Assembly: GCA_964518875.1 (NCBI GenBank)
Contig: CAZFHI010000019.1
Coordinates: forward strand, 1 to 38,873
DNA: 38,873 nucleotides
Origin: DTU024 sp964518875
GTDB taxonomy: Bacteria > Bacillota > Clostridia > Christensenellales > Aristaeellaceae
Reading direction: 5' to 3'
Made by a program: the position numbers and the translations under genes
The notes under the pieces: generated by a model
Database searches by the model: none
Told to the model about the DNA's origin: nothing
What the model saw: the letters and a program-made list of their open reading frames with translations, nothing else
In this document: positions 25,403-33,211 of the stretch, one piece after another
Numbering within the stretch: the first letter of the stretch is position 1
How the letters are laid out: the number at the start of each line of letters is the position of its first letter

Positions 25403-25945
25403 TTATTTATTCGAATGGCGTTTATATAATCCTTCCTGCGCCATTCCGACACGGGAAGTATCTTTGCATATTTCATGTAAAATATCGTGTATAGCATCGT
25501 TACCGTTTTTATGCGCAAGCTCAGCCATATTCTTGAGTTTTTGAGCCAAAGTATGCTCCGAAGCTATACGAAGCTCTAAATTACTCTTTGCATCAGCAGA
25601 AACTGATTCACCTAGCAATTCTGCTATAAGAGCTGACTGGCGTGCTTTTTCTTTGGCTATGTCCTTTTGCGCAAGCGCTATTTCAGGAAATCCTTCCCTT
25701 TGGGCGGCCCTTGCCATAGCAAGATATATACCAACACTTTCATTAAGCTCTGCATATAAAGATTTAATAGAATTCAGGCTGTTCTGGTCCAGTCCACGCG
25801 CTGCGCCCAATTTATGGCTGTCTGGCCACGAAAGCTCGTTGCTGTAAGGCTCGAAATTTTCTCTTCCGGCCTTGCACACAGGACATACCTCAGGCGGTTC
25901 CTCGCCTTCGTAAATATACCCGCAAACTTTACAAATCCATTTCAT
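25403..25945 (-). CDS. Rubrerythrin-like protein (rubredoxin plus ferritin-like domain) with degenerate iron site
   Basis: A 180-residue protein with the 'reverse' domain order. A rubredoxin-like domain comes first (C5, C8, C21, C24 in CKVC and CPVC), followed by a ferritin-like helical bundle from about residue 55. Rubrerythrins reduce hydrogen peroxide in anaerobes. Both ExxH iron-ligand motifs appear lost: the position where EExxH is expected reads EKARQ (99-103), and the last-helix DExRH position reads DTSRV (162-166). The bundle otherwise keeps typical features such as AELLGE and NDAIHDILHEICKD. It may have another metal arrangement or a structural or redox role through the rubredoxin site alone. 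A strong AGGAGG site precedes the ATG. Confidence 0.85.
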   Translation of the reverse strand: MKWICKVCGYIYEGEEPPEVCPVCKAGRENFEPYSNELSWPDSHKLGAARGLDQNSLNSIKSLYAELNESVGIYLAMARAAQREGFPEIALAQKDIAKEKARQSALIAELLGESVSADAKSNLELRIASEHTLAQKLKNMAELAHKNGNDAIHDILHEICKDTSRVGMAQEGLYKRHSNK

Positions 25946-26051
25946 TAAAACAATCCTCCTATTAATATAGGATATATACCACGGAAAACCGTATATAAAA
26001 CAAAGGCAATATCACTAATGCCGATAAAATTTAATAAAAAACTTATTAGAA

Positions 26052-26462
26052 TCAGATGAAATATTTTTTAATATAATCAGGCGCTTCGGAGTCGTCGCAG
26101 CTTACGGAAAGAACAAACTCAACATCGTGCTTTTCTGCAAGCTGTTCCAAATGATTAAAGAACCATTCAGTTTCGTTGGGCTGAGAATTTGCAAGGCGCA
26201 GGAAAGCATCTATAAAAATGCTGCTTATGTCAGCGTTTTGAGACAATATGCCGCACAAAAAGCCATAGAACATTTCAGGGCTTACCATGCCATATTCTCC
26301 GGCGTTAACAAAGCGCACTTCGTGACGCAGATCGAACATATAGCGGTTATCGTCATCAATAAATATTACGTCGCCATGCTGATGATCAAAAGATGCATTA
26401 GTCATATCAATTATGCGCTTTGTCTTGCCGGAACCCTTTTTCCCATGAATCACCTTAATCAT
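26052..26462 (-). CDS. Small P-loop ATP-binding protein
   Basis: A 136-residue protein starting MIKVIHGKKGSGKTKR; the Walker A loop is GKKGSGKT at residues 7-14 and a Walker B-like stretch, SSIFIDAF, lies near 85. Similar short proteins in Clostridia are often labelled PilT-like, but nothing here shows a pilus link. The start is moved to the ATG preceded by GGGGGAA; a longer frame adds 13 residues in the leader. It stands alone between the rubrerythrin-like gene and prfA and has its own promoter. Function unknown. Confidence 0.7.
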   Translation of the reverse strand: MIKVIHGKKGSGKTKRIIDMTNASFDHQHGDVIFIDDDNRYMFDLRHEVRFVNAGEYGMVSPEMFYGFLCGILSQNADISSIFIDAFLRLANSQPNETEWFFNHLEQLAEKHDVEFVLSVSCDDSEAPDYIKKYFI

Positions 26463-26492
26463 TTTAAATTCCCCCTTTTGTTTGTTTTTTCC

Positions 26493-26521
26493 ATTATACA
26501 ATAATCAGCGAATAATATCCA
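26493..26521 (-). promoter_or_regulatory. Promoter of the P-loop gene
   Basis: On the minus strand TGGATA and TATAAT are 17 nt apart, about 30 nt before the ATG. A 7-bp inverted repeat AGTACAG/CTGTACT (26521-26527 and 26552-26558) begins at the -35 box and could bind a regulator. Confidence 0.55.
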
Positions 26522-26568
26522 GTACAGATAAAACTTATTTTTGACTTTTTTCTGTACTCATAATAAGC

Positions 26569-26592
26569 AAAACAGATTAAATAATTTGTTTT
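26569..26592 (-). terminator. Weak AT-rich terminator after prfA
   Basis: Directly after the prfA stop codon the minus strand forms an 11-bp AT-rich stem with one mismatch (AAAAC.../...GTTTT), followed by a short T run. It has few G-C pairs, so termination may be partial. Confidence 0.35.
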
Positions 26593-26593
26593 T

Positions 26594-27658
26594 TCAGGCG
26601 TTTAGCGCGTCTGCATTCTTTTCCTGCGCCGCTATAGTCAACGCGTCTATTATTTCGTCAAGATCGCCATTAATTATATCATCAATTTTGTACAGCGTTA
26701 AATTGATGCGGTGATCGGTAACGCGGCCTTGTGGAAAATTGTATGTGCGTATACGTTCAGAGCGATCGCCCGTCCCAAGCTGCCCTCTTCTTTGAGCAGC
26801 GTATTTTTCATCTCTTTCGGAACGCTTTATATCATACAAACGACTTCTAAGCACTTTTAAAGCCGTCTCTTTATTCTTAAGCTGACTTTTTTCGTTTTGG
26901 CACGTAACAACCAATCCTGTAGGCAGATGCGTTATGCGAACGGCGGAGTCCGTAGTGTTTACTGATTGCCCGCCGTGCCCGGTTGAGCGATAAACGTCTA
27001 TACGAAGGTCATTTTGATTTATTTCCACATCAACATCATCCATTTCAGGAAGTACCGCAACCGTTGCCGTACTTGTATGTATTCTGCCTTGGGATTCCGT
27101 AGATGGAACACGCTGCACGCGGTGCACGCCGCTTTCAAACTTGAAACGACCGAATGCGCCTGCTCCTTTTATAGTTAAAACCGCCTCTTTTATGCCGCCG
27201 ACCGCATTGTCCGATACGGAATTAAGGTAAACCTTATATTCTTTTCTTTCAGCATAATGCGTATACATTCTTAAAAGCATTCCAGCAAAAAGGCCGGCCT
27301 CATCGCCGCCCGCTCCCGGACGTATTTCTATTATTACGTTACGTTTATCATCAGGGTCCTGCGGCATAAGAAATTTCTTTAACTGCTTTTTTAAATCTTC
27401 TTCTTTTTTTGATAAAGTTTCTATTTCTTCCTGAGCGAGCTCCGCTAAAGCGGGGTCAGAAACAAGCTCTTTTGCCTGGGAAAGAGAGTCCAGCGTTTCT
27501 TTATATTCTTTCCAGACGGCAAGCGGCTTTTCAAGCTCTTTCATTTCTACAACAATTTTTTGATAAAGATCTATGTCTTTTAACGTATCCGGCTGGGCAG
27601 ACGCTGTGAGCAGCTCCTGGTAACGCGAACGCATATTTTCAAAATGCTCTTTAAGCAA
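26594..27658 (-). CDS. prfA: Peptide chain release factor 1
   Basis: Ends translation at UAA and UAG. GGQ at 229-231 is the peptidyl-tRNA hydrolysis motif and VPST at 184-187 is the PxT-type codon-recognition motif that marks RF1. The GAGGDEAGLFA segment near 115-125 is also characteristic. The length is 354 residues. The start overlaps prmC, which modifies the glutamine of GGQ, by eight bases, so factor and modifying enzyme are coupled. Confidence 0.97.
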   Translation of the reverse strand: MLKEHFENMRSRYQELLTASAQPDTLKDIDLYQKIVVEMKELEKPLAVWKEYKETLDSLSQAKELVSDPALAELAQEEIETLSKKEEDLKKQLKKFLMPQDPDDKRNVIIEIRPGAGGDEAGLFAGMLLRMYTHYAERKEYKVYLNSVSDNAVGGIKEAVLTIKGAGAFGRFKFESGVHRVQRVPSTESQGRIHTSTATVAVLPEMDDVDVEINQNDLRIDVYRSTGHGGQSVNTTDSAVRITHLPTGLVVTCQNEKSQLKNKETALKVLRSRLYDIKRSERDEKYAAQRRGQLGTGDRSERIRTYNFPQGRVTDHRINLTLYKIDDIINGDLDEIIDALTIAAQEKNADALNA

Positions 27659-28484
27659 GTTCTCTCTCCTTCAGTTGTGCGATTAAAGCCCTTGGAATAT
27701 TATTTAAATCATTTTTTATTTTAAGTACGGAAAAGCCGTTTTTTTGTGCAATTTTGCATACATCCTTGCTTTGGCCAAAGCCAAGCTCACAAACTATGTA
27801 GGCGTTTTTTTTAAGGTATTCTTTGCTTTCTGAAAAAAGCCGCCTGTAAAAAACAAGACCGTCCGCTCCTGCTGCAAGCGCAGATACGGGTTCCCGCTTG
27901 ACTTCTTTTGAAAGAAACTGCAGCTCTTCCTCCTTGATATAAGGCGGGTTACATACTACAGTATCGAAAACGCCTTCTACATGTTCAAACATATCGCTTT
28001 TAACAAAGCTTATGCTTACGCCATGTCTGTTCGCGTTGCTTTTTGCAACTGTAAGGGCATCAAGAGAAATATCAGAGGCGGTTATATTTAAATCTTGTCT
28101 TATATGCTTTAATGATACTGCTATCGCGCCGCTGCCTGTACAAAGATCGAGCAATTCAGAATGGGGTTTAGCAATATCAAGACAGGCGCAAACGACTGTT
28201 TCAGTATCGAAGCGGGGGATAAGCACGCGCTTGTCGACATAAAACATAAGTCCCATAAACGGCGCTTCGCCTATTATATACTGCAAAGGCTCACCATGCG
28301 CGCGTCTTGAAAGCATATCGTTATATATGCGTTCCTGATCTTCTGTAATGTTTATGTCAAGCGCTTTCGCTAAGAGCATATCCTTATTTGCAATATGCGC
28401 AAGAAGTTTCTGCGCGTCATATTCGGCATTTTCAATGCCAGAAAGCTTTTTGGCTCCAGCCTTATAAAGCTTTCTGAAGTTCAT
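27651..28484 (-). CDS. prmC: Release factor glutamine N5-methyltransferase
   Basis: Methylates the glutamine of the GGQ motif in release factors with S-adenosylmethionine. LDLCTGSGAIAVSL (112-125) binds the cofactor and NPPY (179-182) is the substrate-glutamine motif. A helical N-terminal domain occupies about residues 1-75. At 277 residues it is of normal length. It lies between yqhQ and prfA with overlaps of four and eight bases. Confidence 0.95.
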   Translation of the reverse strand: MNFRKLYKAGAKKLSGIENAEYDAQKLLAHIANKDMLLAKALDINITEDQERIYNDMLSRRAHGEPLQYIIGEAPFMGLMFYVDKRVLIPRFDTETVVCACLDIAKPHSELLDLCTGSGAIAVSLKHIRQDLNITASDISLDALTVAKSNANRHGVSISFVKSDMFEHVEGVFDTVVCNPPYIKEEELQFLSKEVKREPVSALAAGADGLVFYRRLFSESKEYLKKNAYIVCELGFGQSKDVCKIAQKNGFSVLKIKNDLNNIPRALIAQLKERELA

Positions 28485-29548
28485 ACTGCTTTTTGCCGCG
28501 GCGTGCTTTGCTTGTCTATATCTGCTTCATATTCTGCTTTTTGGCCGTCGCTTTTTTTAATTATTACCCAGCCTTCTTCAGTGGTTTCTCCTTCCGGCAA
28601 ACCATCAAGCGCAGCTTTCATAGAGGCTATTGCAACTTCACACATGCTGTCGTCAGGCCGCCTAGTTGTAAGGCGTTGAAGCTGCATGCCGGGCCAGCGC
28701 AATGCTCGAGCAAAAGCGGTCTCAGAATGCGCAAGAGATTTTAATATCTCATAGCTTATTCCAGCTACAAGTGGAAGCAAAAGTAACCTGCTTAAAATAC
28801 GCACGCCATAGTTGGCGCCCAGGTCATAGCCAGATATTGTAAAAACAAGCTGGTCTATAATTGAATAAAATATGATTGAAGAAATAAATGTAATCAGTAA
28901 AAAGCTTGTGCCGCATCGCGGATGAAGGGTTGAAAATTTTTGCACATTTTCAACAGTAAGTGGAAGATCGTTCTCATTGCAATAGACTGTCTTGTGTTCG
29001 CTTCCATGGTATTGGAAAGTGCGTCGCAAATCCTTTTGAAAACCGCATATCCACAAATATAATATTAAGATAACAGTTCTTATAAGACCGCTTAAAAGGT
29101 TAACGCCTAACAGCGACCAACCGCTTGCGCGCAATGCTCTAACCGGAAGATTTGGCAGTAGCACAAACAAGCATATGCTGAGCGCAAAAGCTAATATAAT
29201 GGCGAAGGCCATGAAAACTTTTTCTGCTTTCTTGCCGAGCTTTTTTGTAAGCCACTTTTCGAATCTGCCAGGTTCTTCATCTTCAAGAACACCTAACATT
29301 GCTGTGCTGTCCTGCATAACGCTCATGCCAAGCTTCATCATCATTATAAGATTTACGGCGCCGCGTACAAACGGCCATCCCATCCACTTGTGTTTTTCAC
29401 TAAGCGGTGTGTTTTTAGTACGCTTTACAACAATATCCCCATTTTCCCGTCTTACCGCGATTGCCATATGATCAGGCGAACGCATCATAACGCCTTCCAA
29501 CACAGCTTGTCCGCCTATGTCGGGACGGTTCTGTTTATTTTCCTTCAT
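28481..29548 (-). CDS. yqhQ: DUF1385 family membrane protein (YqhQ-like)
   Basis: A 355-residue protein of the DUF1385 family, opening with IGGQAVLEGVMMRSPDHMA, the family hallmark. About four membrane segments lie near 112-135, 148-170, 205-225 and 228-250, and FHG/YHGSEHKT-type histidines sit between them (YHGSEHKTV near 179-187). The biochemical role is unknown. The gene is next to rpmE, prmC and prfA in many Clostridia, which suggests a link with ribosome or membrane biogenesis, but that is an inference. The start has a GGAG site about six bases upstream. Confidence 0.85.
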   Translation of the reverse strand: MKENKQNRPDIGGQAVLEGVMMRSPDHMAIAVRRENGDIVVKRTKNTPLSEKHKWMGWPFVRGAVNLIMMMKLGMSVMQDSTAMLGVLEDEEPGRFEKWLTKKLGKKAEKVFMAFAIILAFALSICLFVLLPNLPVRALRASGWSLLGVNLLSGLIRTVILILYLWICGFQKDLRRTFQYHGSEHKTVYCNENDLPLTVENVQKFSTLHPRCGTSFLLITFISSIIFYSIIDQLVFTISGYDLGANYGVRILSRLLLLPLVAGISYEILKSLAHSETAFARALRWPGMQLQRLTTRRPDDSMCEVAIASMKAALDGLPEGETTEEGWVIIKKSDGQKAEYEADIDKQSTPRQKAV

Positions 29549-29569
29549 ATTGTCTCCTTCTTTAAAGAT

Positions 29570-29607
29570 AAAAGGCAGGCAGACACAATATAAGAGGTCT
29601 GCCTGCC
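29570..29607 (-). terminator. Hairpin terminator/attenuator between rpmE and yqhQ
   Basis: A perfect 11-bp stem (GGCAGGCAGAC against GTCTGCCTGCC) with a 12-nt loop, followed on the minus strand by TTTTAT. It should stop much of the rpmE transcript while some reads through into yqhQ-prmC-prfA, which have no other promoter that I can see. Confidence 0.75.
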
Positions 29608-29621
29608 ATTAGAAACATAAA

Positions 29622-29822
29622 TTACTCCAAGCCGAAACGCTTTTTGAAGCGATCGACACGGCCGCCAGAGTCCACCAGCTTTTGCTTACCGGTATAGAAC
29701 GGATGGCATTTTGAGCAAATTTCAACACGTATGTCCTTCTTTGTGGAGCCGGTTTCAAATGTTTCTCCACAAACGCAAGTTACGGTTGCTTTACCGTACT
29801 TAGGATGTATATCTTTCTTCAA
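29622..29822 (-). CDS. rpmE: 50S ribosomal protein bL31, zinc-binding form
   Basis: A 66-residue large-subunit protein. The start is a TTG giving MKKDIHPKYG, six bases after GAGGTG; a longer frame to 29897 would add 25 unrelated residues. Cysteines C16, C18, C36 and C39 form the CxC...CxxC zinc site, so this is the zinc-containing (C+) paralogue. It has its own strong promoter and a downstream hairpin, as expected for a highly expressed ribosomal gene. Confidence 0.96.
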   Translation of the reverse strand: MKKDIHPKYGKATVTCVCGETFETGSTKKDIRVEICSKCHPFYTGKQKLVDSGGRVDRFKKRFGLE

Positions 29823-29887
29823 AGCTTTCACCTCTTTTGCGCATAAATCAGGATTCATGGCGCGCACACCCATGATCCGTGTCGCTA

Positions 29888-29916
29888 AGTATAGCATGAC
29901 ATAGCTTTTATTGCAA
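29888..29916 (-). promoter_or_regulatory. Promoter of rpmE
   Basis: On the minus strand TTGCAA and TATACT with a 17-nt spacer; the -10 box is preceded by TGC, giving an extended -10. It lies about 65 nt upstream of the TTG start. Confidence 0.75.
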
Positions 29917-30016
29917 GGTTTAGCATTAACTTTTATGATATTCTGATTATTCTTAATTATTCAATAAGCTTAATGATTGAGTCTTGCTTTTTTCAACGCA
30001 AAAAAGCCTAAAATGA

Positions 30017-30045
30017 TTGACATTTTTGCTTATTTTGTATATGAT
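30017..30045 (+). promoter_or_regulatory. Promoter of tRNA-Gly and tuf
   Basis: TTGACA and TATGAT with a 17-nt spacer, so transcription starts about ten bases before the tRNA. An upstream perfect 8-bp AT-rich inverted repeat GCTTTTTT/AAAAAAGC lies at 29986-30007. No second promoter is evident between the tRNA and tuf. Confidence 0.85.
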
Positions 30046-30061
30046 TATCCCGTTAACTCTT

Positions 30062-30135
30062 GCGGGTGTAACTCAATGGTAGAGTTCCAGCTTCCCAAGC
30101 TGGCTACGTGGGTTCGATTCCCATCACCCGCTCCA
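30062..30135 (+). tRNA. tRNA-Gly (anticodon CCC)
   Basis: A complete cloverleaf. The acceptor arms GCGGGTG/CACCCGC pair over seven bases. The D arm is ACTC/GAGT, the anticodon stem CCAGC/GCTGG has loop TTCCCAA (anticodon CCC, reading GGG), and the T arm GTGGG/CCCAT has loop TTCGATT. The discriminator is T, and CCA is encoded. The tRNA lies in front of tuf under one promoter, so it should be cut out of a common transcript. Confidence 0.95.
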
Positions 30136-30144
30136 CTCGTCCAC

Positions 30145-30216
30145 TGCGGTTTTACCGCATTGGCGTTTCCGGCTGTTGCCGGATACTATCGCCGGACAGC
30201 CTGCCGGCAAAAACCG
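30145..30216 (+). other. Structured leader between tRNA-Gly and tuf
   Basis: Four complementary elements are packed in about 70 bases. CGGTTTT (30147-30153) can pair with AAAACCG (30210-30216) and enclose two hairpins: CCGGC/GCCGG with a 4-nt loop (30169-30182) and GCCGG/CCGGC with an 8-nt loop (30191-30208). The first arm can instead form a local hairpin, TGCGG-TTTTA-CCGCA, and the GCCGG and CCGGC arms can swap partners. A fold with mutually exclusive forms is possible just before the tuf ribosome site (GGAGGA at 30225). The function is unknown. Confidence 0.55.
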
Positions 30217-30236
30217 TAAAATTTGGAGGAGAAATT

Positions 30237-31451
30237 ATGGCAAAAGAAAAATACGAACGCACAAAACCCCATGTGAACATAGGAACCATAGGGCACGTTG
30301 ACCATGGCAAGACGACGCTTACAGCGGCAATCACGATGGTGCTTGCAAAGGAAGGCCACGCCAGCGCCATGAAATATGACGAAATCGACAAGGCGCCGGA
30401 AGAAAAGGCGCGTGGAATAACAATCAACACAAGCCACGTTGAGTACGAAACCGAAAATCGTCACTACGCGCATGTGGACTGCCCCGGCCACGCCGACTAT
30501 GTTAAGAACATGATTACAGGCGCGGCCCAGATGGACGGCGCGATACTGCTAGTATCAGCTCCCGACGGACCTATGCCGCAGACGCGCGAGCATATACTGC
30601 TTGCCCGCCAGGTCGGCGTTCCCTACATCGTAGTATTCATCAACAAGACGGACCTTATGGACGACGAGGAACTTCTTGAGTTAGTCGAAATGGAAGTGCG
30701 CGAGCTGTTAAACGAATACGGCTTTCCTGGAGACGATGTGCCTATTATAAAGGGCTCGGCGTTAAAGGCGCTTGAGTACATGCAGAACGGCGGCACAGAT
30801 CCTGAGCACGCGCCTGAGTGCAAATGCATATTCGATCTTATGGAAGCTGTGGACGCCTACATTCCTACGCCTGACCGCGACGTAGACAAGCCCTTCCTTA
30901 TGCCTGTCGAGGACGTATTTTCAATCACAGGCCGCGGCACAGTTGCAACCGGCCGTGTAGAGCGCGGCGCCGTAAAGGTATCCGACACTGTTGAAATAGT
31001 CGGCCTTACAGAAAAGTCCCGCTCGGTCGTAGTAACCGGAGTAGAGATGTTCCACAAGATGCTTGACGAAGGCGAAGCTGGCGACAACATAGGCGTGCTT
31101 CTCCGCGGCGTGCAGCGCAACGAGATAGAGCGCGGCCAGGTGCTTGCAAAGCCCGGAACGATCAAGCCTTTAACACATTTCTTCGGAGAAGTTTACGTTC
31201 TTACGAAGGATGAGGGCGGCCGTCATACGCCTTTCTTCAACGGCTATCGCCCGCAGTTCTACTTTAGAACAACAGACGTAACAGGAACCATAACCCTGCC
31301 TGAAGGCGTGGAAATGGTAATGCCTGGTGACAACGTACAGATGGAAGTACAGCTTATAACGCCTATCGCTATTGAGCAGGGGCTGCGCTTTGCTATCCGT
31401 GAAGGCGGCCACACCGTGGGCGCCGGCGCCGTCGCGAAAATTGTAGAATAA
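30237..31451 (+). CDS. tuf: Translation elongation factor Tu
   Basis: The GTPase that brings aminoacyl-tRNA to the ribosome. The P-loop GHVDHGKTT is at residues 19-27; DCPGH near 82-86 and NKTD near 137-140 complete the G domain, followed by the two beta-barrel domains. The start has GGAGGA six bases upstream; a frame reaching back to 30108 runs through the tRNA and is not real. The protein is 404 residues, a little longer than most, because of extra residues in ALEYMQNGGTDPEHAPECKC (about 181-200). Codon use is visibly richer in G and C than in neighbouring genes, which fits very high expression. fusA and the str operon are not adjacent. Confidence 0.97.
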   Translation: MAKEKYERTKPHVNIGTIGHVDHGKTTLTAAITMVLAKEGHASAMKYDEIDKAPEEKARGITINTSHVEYETENRHYAHVDCPGHADYVKNMITGAAQMDGAILLVSAPDGPMPQTREHILLARQVGVPYIVVFINKTDLMDDEELLELVEMEVRELLNEYGFPGDDVPIIKGSALKALEYMQNGGTDPEHAPECKCIFDLMEAVDAYIPTPDRDVDKPFLMPVEDVFSITGRGTVATGRVERGAVKVSDTVEIVGLTEKSRSVVVTGVEMFHKMLDEGEAGDNIGVLLRGVQRNEIERGQVLAKPGTIKPLTHFFGEVYVLTKDEGGRHTPFFNGYRPQFYFRTTDVTGTITLPEGVEMVMPGDNVQMEVQLITPIAIEQGLRFAIREGGHTVGAGAVAKIVE

Positions 31452-31461
31452 GCAATACATG

Positions 31462-31470
31462 TGATATAAT
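31462..31470 (+). promoter_or_regulatory. Extended -10 promoter candidate for ackA
   Basis: TGA-TATAAT, a good extended -10 element, overlaps the first bases of the tuf terminator stem. A transcript starting about seven bases later would lack most of the 5' arm, so it would escape that terminator and run into ackA. The -35 region is poor (TTGTAG with an 18-nt spacer). Confidence 0.4.
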
Positions 31471-31504
31471 AAAGGAAGCAATGAGTATGCTTCCTTTATT
31501 TTTT
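31468..31504 (+). terminator. Strong intrinsic terminator after tuf
   Basis: A perfect 13-bp stem (AATAAAGGAAGCA against TGCTTCCTTTATT) with a 7-nt loop and a following T run. It ends the tRNA-tuf transcript 17 nt after the stop codon. Confidence 0.9.
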
Positions 31505-31548
31505 GCATAAGGTTGTGTGCTAATAATAAAACCAAGGAGAAATACAGC

Positions 31549-32748
31549 ATGAAGATTTTAATTGTAAATGCAGGATCATCATCACTTAAATATCAGCTGA
31601 TTGATATGGACAATGAAACAACTATCGCAAAAGGACTTATAGAAAGAATAGGCATAGAAGGCAGCAAACTTACTCAAACAGTAAATGGTGAAAAGTTTAT
31701 TGTTGAAGAACCAATGGAAAGCCATGTTGCCGCGTCAAAAAATATGCTTAAAGCGCTTACGGACAGCGAGCACGGCGTAGTTTCAAACATGAACGAAATA
31801 GGCGCTGTCGGACACAGAGTTCTCCATGGCGGAGAAAAGTTCACAGCGTCTGTTATAATCGACGATAAAGTTATTGAAGCCATTAAAGAAAATATACCTC
31901 TCGGTCCTTTGCATAACCCTGCAAATCTTATGGGCATAATGGCGTGCAAAGAAGTTATGCCAAATACACCCATGGTAGCAGTTTTTGATACGGCATTTCA
32001 CCAGACAATGCCTCCAAAAGCGTATCTTTACGGTGTTCCCATGGATTATTATAAACGCCTTCATGTTCGCAGATACGGTTTCCACGGTACAAGCCACCGC
32101 TACGTAAGCGCTCGCGCTGCTGAGTTTTTAAACGAAGATGTTAAAAAATTAAGAATTATTACATGCCACCTTGGCAACGGCTCTTCTGTTTGCGCTGTAT
32201 ACCACGGCAAGTGTGTAGACACAAGCATGGGTATTACGCCGCTCGAAGGTTTGATTATGGGAACGAGAAGCGGCAGCTTGGATCCTGCAGTTTTACAATA
32301 CATTATGAATAATGACGGTATTGACATTAACGAAATGCTTAATATATTAAACAAAAAGAGCGGATTACTCGGTATAAGCGGCATCAGCAGCGATATGCGC
32401 GATGTTGATAACGCGGCAGAACAAGGCGATGAAAACGCTCTTATAGCGCAGCAAATGCTGGATATGGGCGTAAAGAAATACATAGGCGCGTATGCCGCTG
32501 TAATGGGCGGTGTTGATGTAATTGTATTCACAGCAGGAATAGGGGAAAACGGCATAGAATTAAGAGAACGCGTAATGGATGGTATGGAATTCCTTGGTGC
32601 AAAAATTGACCGCGAAAAGAACAAAATAAAGGGGAAAGAAGCAGATATTTCCGCTGCAGACAGTAAGGTTAAAATTTTGGTTATCCCAACGAATGAAGAA
32701 TTAGTTATTGCGCGCGATACGTTGGAATTAGTGACTAATGCAAAATAA
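31549..32748 (+). CDS. ackA: Acetate kinase
   Basis: Interconverts acetyl phosphate plus ADP and acetate plus ATP, a main energy-yielding step in fermentation. The protein starts MKILIVNAGSSSLKYQL, the first ackA signature, with AAGGAG nine bases before the ATG; a longer frame adds 12 residues without a ribosome site. HRVLHGGEKF and GFHGTSHRYVS (second signature) follow, with the catalytic-site TCHLGNGSS and FTAGIGENG near the C terminus. The length is 399 residues. Phosphotransacetylase is not in the window, and rnhA overlaps the 3' end by 11 bases. Confidence 0.97.
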   Translation: MKILIVNAGSSSLKYQLIDMDNETTIAKGLIERIGIEGSKLTQTVNGEKFIVEEPMESHVAASKNMLKALTDSEHGVVSNMNEIGAVGHRVLHGGEKFTASVIIDDKVIEAIKENIPLGPLHNPANLMGIMACKEVMPNTPMVAVFDTAFHQTMPPKAYLYGVPMDYYKRLHVRRYGFHGTSHRYVSARAAEFLNEDVKKLRIITCHLGNGSSVCAVYHGKCVDTSMGITPLEGLIMGTRSGSLDPAVLQYIMNNDGIDINEMLNILNKKSGLLGISGISSDMRDVDNAAEQGDENALIAQQMLDMGVKKYIGAYAAVMGGVDVIVFTAGIGENGIELRERVMDGMEFLGAKIDREKNKIKGKEADISAADSKVKILVIPTNEELVIARDTLELVTNAK

Positions 32749-33211
32749 CCCGGAAAAAAATAATTATCATGAAGTAAATATATACACTGACGGCGCCTGT
32801 TCCGGAAATCCCGGGCCAGGCGGCTGGGCGGCTATTCTGCAATTTGGCAAACACGAAAAAGAAGTGAGCGGAAATATGCCCGCAACTACAAATAATCGTA
32901 TGGAACTGTTTGCCGTTATAAGCGGCATAGGTCAGCTTAAGAAGCCGTGCATAATAAACGTTTATTCTGATTCAACCTATGTAGTAAATGCCTTTGAAAA
33001 AGATTGGATAAAAAGCTGGCAGCTTAACGGGTGGAAAACGTCAAATAAAAAACCTGTAGAAAATCAGGACCTTTGGAAGCTGCTTCTTTTAACTATAAAA
33101 AAACACCCTCAGGTAAAATTTTACAAAGTAAAAGGACATTCAGATAACGATCTTAACAACCGATGCGACGCGCTTGCCAAAGCTGAAATCGCCAAATTGC
33201 AGCAAGAATGA
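32738..33211 (+). CDS. rnhA: Ribonuclease HI
   Basis: Removes RNA from RNA-DNA hybrids such as primers and R-loops. The four catalytic acids are visible: D18 in YTDGACSGNPGPGG, E56 in NRMELFAV, D78 in YSDSTYV, and D144 in NRCDALAK, plus H134 in KGHSDN. At 157 residues it is of normal length. It starts inside the end of ackA, so the two are co-transcribed. Immediately after its stop a coding-looking stretch continues in the +1 frame. Confidence 0.95.
   Translation: MQNNPEKNNYHEVNIYTDGACSGNPGPGGWAAILQFGKHEKEVSGNMPATTNNRMELFAVISGIGQLKKPCIINVYSDSTYVVNAFEKDWIKSWQLNGWKTSNKKPVENQDLWKLLLLTIKKHPQVKFYKVKGHSDNDLNNRCDALAKAEIAKLQQE

Noticed and set aside
26540..26570. Plus-strand promoter TTGACT/TAATAA after prfA
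   Set aside because: It faces into prfA and has no downstream gene on that strand, and the spacing is poor.
30108..30236. N-terminal extension of EF-Tu by 43 residues
   Set aside because: The extension would translate the tRNA-Gly 3' half and the leader; EF-Tu starts at MAKEKYERTKPH with a good ribosome site.
30237..31451. tuf as recently transferred DNA because of its higher G+C
   Set aside because: Strong codon bias in a highly expressed gene explains the difference, and the flanking genes and promoter look native.
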